8,231 nt of DNA, from positions 1 through 8,231 of the forward strand of contig JAPMTY010000009.1 in assembly GCA_026552835.1 (NCBI GenBank). Direction: 5' to 3'. The stretch is from Candidatus Methanoperedens sp. (GTDB taxonomy: Archaea; Halobacteriota; Methanosarcinia; Methanosarcinales; Methanoperedenaceae). Position numbers and translations under genes: made by a program. Every line of letters begins with the position of its first letter. The stretch's first letter is position 1. Below, one piece after another: positions 1 to 5,846 of this stretch. A model generated the notes under the pieces. That model worked only from the letters and a program-made list of their open reading frames with translations, did no database searches and was not told the DNA's origin.

Positions 1-78
1 CACGGGCATTTTGATATGGGAGCATACGACAGCTATTTCAGCGGGAAAATGTCAGATGAAACCGCCTGTGAAGAATAA
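1..78 (+). CDS. trpB2: TrpB2-like tryptophan synthase beta chain, 3' end only
   Basis: The window opens in frame inside a gene whose last 25 codons read to a TAA at 76-78. The visible residues include HGHFDMGAYDSYFSGK followed by a short acidic tail. The pattern G-H-G-H-F-D-x-x-A-Y-x-x-Y-x-S-G-K is what I recognise as the C-terminal end of the TrpB2 branch of pyridoxal-phosphate tryptophan synthase beta chains, which condense indole and serine to tryptophan in the cytoplasm. All catalytic residues, including the PLP lysine, lie outside the window, so activity cannot be judged. The next gene on the same strand begins 24 bases after the stop, so the two could share a transcript. The call rests on a short tail only. 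Confidence 0.72.
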   Translation, partial: HGHFDMGAYDSYFSGKMSDETACEE

Positions 79-90
79 GCAGCGTATGAA

Positions 91-96
91 GAAGGA
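91..96 (+). promoter_or_regulatory. Ribosome binding site supporting a TTG start
   Basis: GAAGGA lies 6 bases before the TTG at 103. The reading frame is open back to the TAA at 76-78 but has no ATG or GTG in that stretch. The purine-rich site therefore decides for the TTG as start of the coiled-coil gene. Confidence 0.5.
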
Positions 97-102
97 TTAG
101 AT

Positions 103-1365
103 TTGAAATTAATTGACAGGTTATTCGGGAAAAAGCAAACCACGCCATCCGGGATACCGTTCGATGAACTGCCGGAATGGCTTGAATCAAGGTCGAAAAA
201 GATATCGGAGGAGATGGGCAAAGACGCCTCTTCCCTTTATTCAGAGATAGCAAAAGCGCTGTCTGCGATAAAGGAAAGCACGACCGTACTTGAAGAGGCG
301 ACGCCAGAGGGGAGGTTTCATCTTAAAATGGTGAAGGTCGCCGCAAGCAACAGGGACAATATGAATAAGCAGGTGAGGATGCTTCTTGATAATATTAATA
401 TCCCACAGGCTACCGATACTGCTACCATAATGGAATTTCACGAAAATGCTATCCAGACCCTGACAGTCTGCCTTGAAAATATGATGAAAAGCTACCAGTA
501 CACCAAACTGGTTTATTTTGAGGATTCAAAAGAATTAATCGCAAAAGTAAATGCGCTCGGAAGGCTCCTTAACCAGCTTATAGAACCAATAGATAACAAA
601 AGAAACGTGCTGGATGCCCTGAATATCGCCAGAACCACAATACAAAATATCAAGAATGTAACCCTGGATATCGGGTTCAATGAAAAAACGATACAAGAGA
701 ACGAGGGAAAAATCGCCATTTTGAAAAAAGAATTCACAGAGAAGGAGAAAGCCCTTGCCCTGTTAAAAGAAAGCGAATCTTGGAAAGAGTATATTAAAAG
801 CAGGGAAGAACTTATTTCGCTTGAGACTGAAGCCAGTAAAAAGGAGGCTGATATCAGTGGCCTTATTTTGCCTTTGAATAAAGCTCTTGGAAGGCTAAAA
901 CAATTAAGCGATAGCGGGAGATATACATTGGCTCCCGAAATCAAGGAAGGGCTGAATTCGTGCCTGTCCGGCCAGATTAATGTGAATCCTGAATTCTTTA
1001 TCGAATTCCGGAAAATCGTTGAAAGCGGAGTCCTGAACCTTACAACCGACAAAACCGATAAAATCCTTGAGCAAATAAAACTTGTACTTGTATCATTGGA
1101 TTCGTCAAAAAGAGAATATCAGGCTCTTACACAGGATATTGAAAAGCAAAAAGAAAAGATATCGGGACTGAAAGCGGCTGATGAAGAAACAGGACTGGAG
1201 AAGAGAATTGTAGATTTAAAGGATAAGATTACTGCTATGGAAAAGGAGCTTGAATTATCCAGAAACCGTGTTGAATCCCTGAAGCGCGATATTGAATTAA
1301 AAAGACAGGAATTGCAGCAGAGCGTATCGGTCATTGATAGCAGGATGAAAATATCATACAATTAA
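103..1365 (+). CDS. Coiled-coil protein of unknown function (420 aa)
   Basis: I do not recognise a named family. The protein is soluble-looking: no signal peptide and no membrane segment. Residues 1-15 are a short basic lead (KLIDRLFGKK), then comes an acidic, aromatic patch (residues 18-35, IPFDELPEWLESRSKKI) that looks like a docking motif. Residues 40-190 read as a mostly helical domain. Residues 195-265 and 335-408 are strongly heptad-like, Lys/Glu/Leu-rich and probably coiled coil. They flank a less charged segment (270-330) that could be a hinge. That arrangement resembles an antiparallel coiled-coil or scaffold protein, but no ATPase motifs are present, so it is not an SMC or Rad50 protein. 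The start is TTG with a GAAGGA site. It lies 24 bases behind the trpB2-like gene on the same strand, with no visible functional link to tryptophan synthesis. Confidence 0.8.
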   Translation: MKLIDRLFGKKQTTPSGIPFDELPEWLESRSKKISEEMGKDASSLYSEIAKALSAIKESTTVLEEATPEGRFHLKMVKVAASNRDNMNKQVRMLLDNINIPQATDTATIMEFHENAIQTLTVCLENMMKSYQYTKLVYFEDSKELIAKVNALGRLLNQLIEPIDNKRNVLDALNIARTTIQNIKNVTLDIGFNEKTIQENEGKIAILKKEFTEKEKALALLKESESWKEYIKSREELISLETEASKKEADISGLILPLNKALGRLKQLSDSGRYTLAPEIKEGLNSCLSGQINVNPEFFIEFRKIVESGVLNLTTDKTDKILEQIKLVLVSLDSSKREYQALTQDIEKQKEKISGLKAADEETGLEKRIVDLKDKITAMEKELELSRNRVESLKRDIELKRQELQQSVSVIDSRMKISYN

Positions 1366-1382
1366 AAAATTAGCGAACGAAG

Positions 1383-1410
1383 AAAAAAAGGGAGATGATA
1401 TCTCATCTTC
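1383..1410 (-). terminator. Hairpin plus T7 terminator of the surface protein gene
   Basis: Read on the minus strand, GAAGATGA-GATA-TCATCTCC forms an 8-bp stem (one G-T wobble) with a 4-base loop at 1410-1391. A C and then seven T follow at 1389-1383. The left arm includes the TGA stop of the surface protein at 1405-1403. On the plus strand the same hairpin lies 25 bases after the coiled-coil gene but is not followed by a T-run, so it looks like a terminator for the minus strand mainly. Confidence 0.55.
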
Positions 1411-4400
1411 TATTTCTGCCCGACAGGCAAGCCATTGAGAGTATGGCAACAGTCAAGACAAATTCAAATGCCGGTACCTTCTTTGTCGGCGATGGAGCGC
1501 CAGTCGGCATAGACTGGGTTTCTGTTACCATAGGCGTTGCCGTGGGCACTAAAACGCCTTTTATTCCGCTTATTGCAAAAGGCGAGAAGGCGATTGTCTT
1601 TGCCTCGAAATAGGTATATATACCGTCTTTTGTCGTTTGTATGGTTTCAAGCTGCGTCCACTTGCTGCCGTCCCAGTGTAGCATCTTTACATCGCTTCCT
1701 GTAAGGCTGTTACTTCCAAGCCACGAGTTCTCAACCCTGAATACGATAGTTGCTTCTTTTATGTTGCGTGAGACTGCAAACCCTGTTGTTCCAACCCAGA
1801 TATTAACATTCTTATGGATTAATCCCGGCGCAGGAGTTTTAACAAGCGTAGATGTATTTTTCAGTGTTTCTACTGCAACATTGATTATGCCTGCACTTGT
1901 ATTTCCTGTTATGTTTACAAACTTTATCGGGCTGCTGTCGTTGGTGAATGAGTATGATGTAACTGTATCTTTGGCGATATACAGGTCGTAATTCTCTTTT
2001 ACCAGTATATTTGAGTAGTTTTCACCCGAGGGACCGCCGCCACCGCCTCCTCCTCCACCGCCGCTGCTACCGCGATTACCCCCGCCGCCGCTTGTTGCTG
2101 CTCCGAGCAGCGCAAAGGTGCTGAAGTGGCTTGCATTGGCGATTATGTATTTCTCTGTTGGATAAAGCTTGAATGGTAAAGATTCCCATGCTCCAGTGGA
2201 TTTATTATACCACCTAACAACGAGGTCGCTTTCTGAAATTCCCGCGAGGTCTGCTTCCGTATAATTGAACCGTATCTGTATGGGCGGTGAGAAAGTGGCT
2301 CCTTCAGGTTCAAGGGACAGGTTTTTGCCGAGGAACGACAGGCTTGCAGAGGTAGCCGCGCTCCGGGCAGAAGAGGTTACACTATCAAGCGGATTCAATG
2401 TTATAGAAGTCAGGGCTCCTCCCGATGCATTTCGTGCTACCGTCCCCATAGGGAGGTCAATTGTTATGTTTTCATCAGGCAGTGTCATTATTATGGTTGT
2501 TGTAACCGTGGCATTCGTCGTATTGATATAATCGGAGAGAGAGGTTTCCCTTGTGGTAAGCAACGGTAGATAATCTCCGCCTGATATGCCGCCAGAGGAA
2601 TCGTACGGAGCCGGGGTATTGCCCAGACCATCCCCGTCTGTATCATTTCCAGCGTAATCAGACCAGAAGTTTCCTCCAAGATAGGGTTTGCCCACGATGT
2701 TGGTTCCGAGAGTTTTTGTGGTGTTCCATGTGTTGGTTCCAGTATCAAAAGCGTTGTTGGTATTGTTGAAGTAGTTGTTGAAGATTTTATTGGTATTAGA
2801 AGATGTGAGGGAGATTCCATTGCCGCCTGTACTTGTTATGTTGGAATATGAAATGACGTTGGTGTTGGAAGAGTCGAGGTAGATTCCGGTATTAGTATTA
2901 TTTGACATTATATTGTACCTTGTAGAAATTGCTGTTGCCGATAGGTCTGCGCGGAAGGATTTATGGCTTCCGATCGCGCGACCTGCCGCGTATTCCAGGT
3001 TTTCTTCCTTCGCATACGCGCCGCTCCACATATCGTAACCGTAATCGGAAAACTCCATCCTGTTAAAATTCCATTCCACCGTTCCATTTGGATACAGCAC
3101 TACCTGGAACCAGAGAGGATTCGAATCTGCATTATTATCAACCAGCGTTGAGCCATTCCACTCGATTACTATTTTATTACCGAAGTTGAACACGCCGAGG
3201 TAATTATTTCCACTTGTAGTAGATGGAACAGTTGTTAAATCATCATTGCTTGCAAATATCGCATCCGTAACACCGATATGGTCATTATTCGCGTGCTTTC
3301 CATAATCATCACACAGAGAACAGGCCTCTCCGTTCTCCAGAAGCTCTATCAAGCCGTTAGTATTTACTGAAATGTTTTTTATGCTCCTGCCCCTGAATTG
3401 GAAGGTGAAAGGCAATTTGTAAGTAAAGTTGCCATCGTCGGCCTGTATGGTATAGCTGCCGTAATCGGTTATGTTCTCCCCGGAGCTTGATATACCGGCT
3501 GTTGAGGTATTTACATTAACCCACCGGAACGGAGTTTCAGGAACTGTGACGGATGCTCCTATGTTGTTGAAGCTTGAAGATGTAAGGTTGATTCCATTGT
3601 TGTTGTTATTTACAGTATTTTTGGCCAGGGTATTGCTATCGGAAGAAAAAAGGTAGATTCCATTATCGTCATTATTTTCTGCTGTGTTGTTGGTTAAGGT
3701 GTTGCTGTTGGAAGATTCGAGATAGATTCCCTCGTGGTTCGAATTTGCGGTGTTGCCGGTTAAGTTATTGTAGCCGGAGTAATCGAGCCTGATTCCAGCA
3801 TCGTTGGTGTTACTGCTTGCATTGTTGTTGGTTAAGATGTTGTAGTTGGAAGAGTCGAGGTAGATTCCCTCGTGGTTCGAGTTGGCAGTGTTGCCTGTTA
3901 AGTTGTTGTTATTGTTGGAATCGTGGATGTAGATTCCAGTATCGTTATTTGAATTGGCAGTATTGCTTATCAGAGTGTTGTGGTTGCTGGAAGATTCATA
4001 TATCCCATAGCGGTTTGAGTTGGCATTGTTGTTTGTCAGGGTATTGTTGTTGCTGGAAGAATAGAGATAGATTCCCACGTAGTAGTTCGAACTTGCATTG
4101 TTGTTGGCTAATTTGTTGTTACTGGAAGTTTCTAGGTCTATTCCATAATCATTTGAGCTTGCGTTGTTGCCAGTTAAAGTGTTGCTACTACAGGAAGAAT
4201 CGAGGTAGATTCCTTCATGGTTCGAGCTTGCGGTGTTTTTTATCAGAGTGTTGTTGCTGGAATAGTAGAGGTAGATTCCATCGTTGGTATTCGAGTTTAA
4301 TGTGTTATTAATTAAGGTATTATTATTGGAATTTTCGAGATAGATTCCAATGTTGTTCGGGCTTGTAGTATTATCAGCGGTGTTGTTGATTATGGTGTTA

Positions 4401-4774
4401 TTAGAAGATTGGATATAGATACCATTATCTGCATTGGTTATTACGAATCCCTCCAACGTAATCCCGTCTGCAAAAAGTGTAATCCCATCGTCTCCTCCTC
4501 CGTTCACCACGGGCATACCGCCGCCATTGTCCACACCACGCAGAATTAGATGTTTGCTAACATTAACATTTTCTGCATACGTGCCGCTGTAAACTAATAT
4601 CGTATCCCCGTCATTTGCCGCATCAATCGCATCCTGAATAGTATCGTCACTATCATTTACCGTAATTGTCGCCGCACCAGCACCGCCAACCAGCAATAAG
4701 AGCGCAAGGGTCGTTGTTCCAACCGCTATTCTGCGAAGATGTCCCATGTTATTGTAATTTATTCTCATTTCCAC
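1403..4774 (-). CDS. NosD-type beta-helix surface protein with PGF-pre-PGF domain and PAFEF-type sorting tail
   Basis: A secreted, cell-surface protein of about 1120 residues. Domains in order: signal peptide (basic RR at 14-15, hydrophobic 16-34); a pectate-lyase-like entry (about 40-115); coils of a right-handed beta-helix of 22-25 residues with the pattern N-x-L-x-x-N-x-A-x-x-N-x-x-G-I-Y-L (about 116-412); an inserted globular domain (about 413-612) with LPFTFQFRG, VNTNGLIEL and a CxxC (C485, C488); more beta-helix ending in a classic NosD closing unit with a Ca-binding-like DTDGDG (about 613-738); a beta-domain ending NASHFSTFALLG (about 748-892); a Gly-rich linker (893-916); a PGF-pre-PGF-type domain (about 917-1085); a Thr/Pro linker; PAFEF (1101-1105), a hydrophobic segment and RNRR. 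Family knowledge says such tails are cut by archaeosortase and lipid-anchored. N-glycosylation sequons are very dense. The first possible start is GTG at 4774, but ATG at 4768 or 4747 is equally possible since no clear ribosome site decides. The ligand is unknown; a catalytic role is not evident. Confidence 0.9.
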   Translation of the reverse strand: MEMRINYNNMGHLRRIAVGTTTLALLLLVGGAGAATITVNDSDDTIQDAIDAANDGDTILVYSGTYAENVNVSKHLILRGVDNGGGMPVVNGGGDDGITLFADGITLEGFVITNADNGIYIQSSNNTIINNTADNTTSPNNIGIYLENSNNNTLINNTLNSNTNDGIYLYYSSNNTLIKNTASSNHEGIYLDSSCSSNTLTGNNASSNDYGIDLETSSNNKLANNNASSNYYVGIYLYSSSNNNTLTNNNANSNRYGIYESSSNHNTLISNTANSNNDTGIYIHDSNNNNNLTGNTANSNHEGIYLDSSNYNILTNNNASSNTNDAGIRLDYSGYNNLTGNTANSNHEGIYLESSNSNTLTNNTAENNDDNGIYLFSSDSNTLAKNTVNNNNNGINLTSSSFNNIGASVTVPETPFRWVNVNTSTAGISSSGENITDYGSYTIQADDGNFTYKLPFTFQFRGRSIKNISVNTNGLIELLENGEACSLCDDYGKHANNDHIGVTDAIFASNDDLTTVPSTTSGNNYLGVFNFGNKIVIEWNGSTLVDNNADSNPLWFQVVLYPNGTVEWNFNRMEFSDYGYDMWSGAYAKEENLEYAAGRAIGSHKSFRADLSATAISTRYNIMSNNTNTGIYLDSSNTNVISYSNITSTGGNGISLTSSNTNKIFNNYFNNTNNAFDTGTNTWNTTKTLGTNIVGKPYLGGNFWSDYAGNDTDGDGLGNTPAPYDSSGGISGGDYLPLLTTRETSLSDYINTTNATVTTTIIMTLPDENITIDLPMGTVARNASGGALTSITLNPLDSVTSSARSAATSASLSFLGKNLSLEPEGATFSPPIQIRFNYTEADLAGISESDLVVRWYNKSTGAWESLPFKLYPTEKYIIANASHFSTFALLGAATSGGGGNRGSSGGGGGGGGGGPSGENYSNILVKENYDLYIAKDTVTSYSFTNDSSPIKFVNITGNTSAGIINVAVETLKNTSTLVKTPAPGLIHKNVNIWVGTTGFAVSRNIKEATIVFRVENSWLGSNSLTGSDVKMLHWDGSKWTQLETIQTTKDGIYTYFEAKTIAFSPFAISGIKGVLVPTATPMVTETQSMPTGAPSPTKKVPAFEFVLTVAILSMACLSGRNRR
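2030..2095 (-). other. Gly-rich linker with a run of ten glycines
   Basis: This low-complexity segment of the surface protein encodes about 22 residues, almost all Gly and Ser, using mixed GGN codons. It separates the beta-domain from the PGF-pre-PGF domain and probably spans or lifts away from the cell wall. It is a likely site of replication slippage, so length may vary between strains. Confidence 0.7.
3590..4440 (-). repeat. Tandem array of 13 beta-helix coil repeats, period about 69 bp
   Basis: The plus-strand motif (t)agATTCC, which encodes G-I-Y/x on the minus strand, recurs at 3590, 3656, 3725, 3791, 3863, 3932, 4001 (variant), 4070, 4139, 4208, 4274, 4343 and 4418 (variant). The spacings are 66, 69, 66, 72, 69, 69, 69, 69, 69, 69, 66, 69 and 75 bases. 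All are multiples of three, so repeat-length changes keep the frame. Each unit is one turn of the parallel beta-helix (22-25 residues). Confidence 0.9.
3691..3909 (-). repeat. Two-coil duplication inside the beta-helix (138-bp offset)
   Basis: Bases 3691-3771 and 3829-3909 align with about ten differences in 81 positions by eye, far closer than the other coils. The offset is exactly 138 bases, or 46 residues and two coils. In the protein this gives N-L-T-G-N-T-A-N-S-N-H-E-G-I-Y-L twice, followed by DSSN in one copy and ESSN in the other. It looks like a recent two-coil duplication by recombination or slippage. Confidence 0.7.
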
Positions 4775-4867
4775 ACACTACCGTAATCCTGATTAATGCA
4801 TTTTTTAAAACACACCACATGCTTTTTCAGAATTTATTGCTATTAAAAGCGCGGTTAGGTTTGTATC

Positions 4868-4882
4868 TGTATATATAATTTT
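4868..4882 (-). promoter_or_regulatory. TATA box, candidate promoter of the surface protein gene
   Basis: Minus strand AAAATTATATATACA is a strong archaeal TATA-box candidate. Placing the start site about 25 bases downstream gives a leader of roughly 75-80 bases before the possible start codons at 4774 or 4768. A second, weaker A/T-rich element (minus TTTTAAAAAA around 4799-4808) lies only about 30 bases before the GTG at 4774 and could instead give a nearly leaderless transcript. Confidence 0.45.
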
Positions 4883-4960
4883 CTAAGTGTAGTGTTATAA
4901 ATTCATATTGTGTTACATATAATTTAAAATGTGTTCAATCTAAAAATTAAATCTGTCTCA

Positions 4961-5172
4961 TTATTCTTTGGGAAATCCGAGTTCAACCAACTCTATAATG
5001 GTAGGAGTGCGAACTATTTTGAAATTGTTACTTTCAATATATAGTTTCTCTATTGTTTTGTCGATAAAACCTGCCTTTAATAGTTTTACTCTTTCTTCAG
5101 TTGTTTCTAATATTCTTTTCCCCCCCAAATTATCTTATTTCCAAACCGCCACCAGTCCATCTTTTCCCACAT
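4961..5172 (-). pseudogene. Small conserved-looking protein gene broken by a one-base frameshift at a G7 run
   Basis: Two abutting minus-strand frames together read as one protein of about 70 residues. The first runs from ATG 5172 (further in-frame ATGs at 5160 and 5190) as MDWWRFGNKIIWGG and would stop at TAG 5109-5107. The second starts beyond the same G7 run (5126-5120) and continues KRILETTEERVKLLKAGF, then a KLYIESNNFKIV segment, to TAA 4963-4961. Inserting one G (eight instead of seven) joins them exactly. The second half has strong coding character: amphipathic, Lys/Glu/Leu-rich. The segment has its own TATA box. I do not recognise a named family. The break could be a sequencing error, a true inactivation, or a phase-variable or programmed frameshift. 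If it is a real break, the second half could still be made from a TTG at 5128, giving about 55 residues. A T-rich stretch (TTTAATTTTT on the minus strand, just past the stop) may end the transcript. Confidence 0.55.
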
Positions 5173-5204
5173 CGCTAACTGAACACCCATAATACATTTA
5201 GCAA

Positions 5205-5217
5205 TATATATTTATAA
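5205..5217 (-). promoter_or_regulatory. TATA box of the small frameshifted gene
   Basis: Minus strand TTATAAATATATA is an excellent archaeal TATA box. A start site about 26 bases downstream falls near 5186, giving a leader of about 14 bases before ATG 5172 and making the ATG at 5190 unlikely as the start. Confidence 0.5.
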
Positions 5218-5228
5218 TTAAGAGTAAC

Positions 5229-5247
5229 ATTCATCAAACTGATGAAT
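5229..5247. promoter_or_regulatory. Perfect 8-bp dyad (ATTCATCA-AAC-TGATGAAT), possible operator
   Basis: Two perfect 8-base inverted arms separated by three bases lie 12 bases upstream of the TATA box of the small gene. Position and symmetry suit a dimeric regulator acting at the TFB-recognition side of the promoter. A hairpin function is also possible, but no T-run follows on either strand. Confidence 0.4.
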
Positions 5248-5328
5248 ATAATATCATATCATGCAAGTAATAAACATCTTAATAACAGAATAGGGAAAAA
5301 TCGTATGCTGTTATCAAAACTATATATT

Positions 5329-5414
5329 AAAAAAAGGTAGAGGATTACAAGAATTCATGGATAGGTTTGGATAGGATAGGAAGTGAATCTTGATTATTGT
5401 TATTTATCCTCTAC
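5329..5414 (-). ncRNA. Candidate small RNA of about 80 nt with terminal stem, inner hairpin and T7 end
   Basis: On the minus strand GTAGAGGAT (5414-5406) pairs perfectly with ATCCTCTAC (5345-5337), and a C plus seven T follow at once (5336-5329). Inside, CAAGATTCA (5392-5384) pairs with TGAATTCTTG (5357-5348) through nine pairs and one bulged T. The 26-base apical loop (5383-5358) is rich in C and U and carries repeated CCTATCC. A TATA-like element (5434-5445) lies about 26 bases before the first base of the outer stem, so a start near 5414 would give a compact RNA that begins and ends with its closing stem. No protein is encoded. I cannot match it to a named RNA family. It could also be a long-stem terminator for the upstream remnant gene. 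Confidence 0.4.
5359..5380 (+). repeat. Three GGATAGG direct repeats
   Basis: GGATAGG occurs at 5359-5365, 5369-5375 and 5374-5380, at steps of 10 and 5 bases. Read on the minus strand these are the CCTATCC copies in the loop of the candidate small RNA. On DNA, a 10-base step would put two sites on the same face of the helix. Confidence 0.55.
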
Positions 5415-5433
5415 AGAACACATGTTTCTTTTG

Positions 5434-5445
5434 TCATATAATAGT
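5434..5445 (-). promoter_or_regulatory. TATA-like element for the candidate small RNA
   Basis: Minus strand ACTATTATATGA is preceded by a purine-rich GGAAAAAT that could serve as a BRE. Its centre lies about 26 bases before 5414, the first base of the perfect outer stem of the candidate RNA. Confidence 0.35.
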
Positions 5446-5487
5446 ATTTTTCCAAGATTATACCCAAATTGCTTCCAAATCATGAAT

Positions 5488-5515
5488 AAAAACTGATCTC
5501 CTGATTAGAAATCAG
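5488..5515 (-). terminator. Possible terminator of the pentose phosphate operon and hps remnant
   Basis: On the minus strand CTGATT-TCT-AATCAG (5515-5501) is a perfect 6-bp hairpin that spans the TAA stop of the hps remnant. After GAGATCAG comes a T5 run (5492-5488). The stem is weak, but it is the first such structure after the operon. Confidence 0.35.
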
Positions 5516-5804
5516 TCATTATCCTGTACTGGTCAATCTCGGGCTGTTTGAGTTCTTCAAGGAACGATTCAGTCATGGAACGCACATCTTTAGCTTTGGT
5601 GAATGCGCGTCCAACCACGATTATATCCGCGCCCGATTTGAGCGCTTCCTTGACAGTCTCAACACGGATTCCGCCCGCTACAGCCACGAGCAACCTCTCT
5701 GACAGCTTCTTCATGGCTGGTATGTCTCCCCATGCATGTTCTGCTTTGCCTTCAGTATCTATCGCCCCGTGCCATGTTCTTGACGTATAGGAAAGTATAA
5801 ACAC
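5505..5804 (-). pseudogene. hps: C-terminal remnant of 3-hexulose-6-phosphate synthase (Fae-Hps type)
   Basis: The frame opens after a TAG, with a GTG at 5804, and encodes 99 residues. From about residue 14 it reads as the C-terminal half of hexulose-6-phosphate synthase: AIDTEG, HAWGDIP, then the phosphate-binding strands LLVAVAGGI (38-46) and SGADIIVVGRAFT (57-69), ending in IDQYRIMTDF, the tail I associate with archaeal Fae-Hps fusions. Family knowledge: the full fusion is about 390 residues. It activates or condenses formaldehyde and, run in reverse, supplies ribulose 5-phosphate in archaea lacking the pentose phosphate route. Here the Fae domain and the first barrel strands with the catalytic Asp and Lys residues are absent, so the fragment should be inactive. 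It lies 42 bases beyond the epimerase stop, in the same direction, and is clearly more GC-rich than the operon before it. The first dozen residues do not look like Hps and may be junction sequence. Confidence 0.8.
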
Positions 5805-5846
5805 ATACCCCTATCTTGAATTCCTTTTTAGTTCAAAGATTAGTTT

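Noticed and set aside
513..1052. A 179-codon minus-strand open frame rich in Ser and Phe
   Set aside because: It is the reverse shadow of the Lys/Glu-rich coiled-coil gene, whose plus-strand frame has the ribosome site and clear coding character.
3817..4311. A 164-codon plus-strand open frame rich in Cys and Trp with internal repeats
   Set aside because: It lies antisense to the beta-helix repeats and its repetitiveness only mirrors the 69-base coil units. It has no promoter or ribosome site of its own.
3590..4440. Regular repeats of about 69 bases that could suggest a CRISPR array
   Set aside because: The repeats are degenerate along their whole length, vary in whole codons and sit inside a long open frame. 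There is no pattern of identical repeats with unique spacers.
4968..5192. A 74-codon plus-strand frame in the intergenic stretch
   Set aside because: It is antisense to the small frameshifted gene, which has the better promoter and a protein-like composition on the minus strand. The plus frame is Ser/Phe-rich, as expected of a shadow.
5229..5300. TGATGA near 5240 as box C of a C/D guide RNA
   Set aside because: No D box (CTGA) or D'/C' pair lies at a suitable distance. The motif is better explained as one arm of the perfect dyad.
5400..5483. A 27-codon minus-strand open frame starting ATG 5483 with a GGAGATC-like site upstream
   Set aside because: It is too short to separate from chance, and it runs into the first stem of the candidate small RNA. 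No second line of evidence supports translation.
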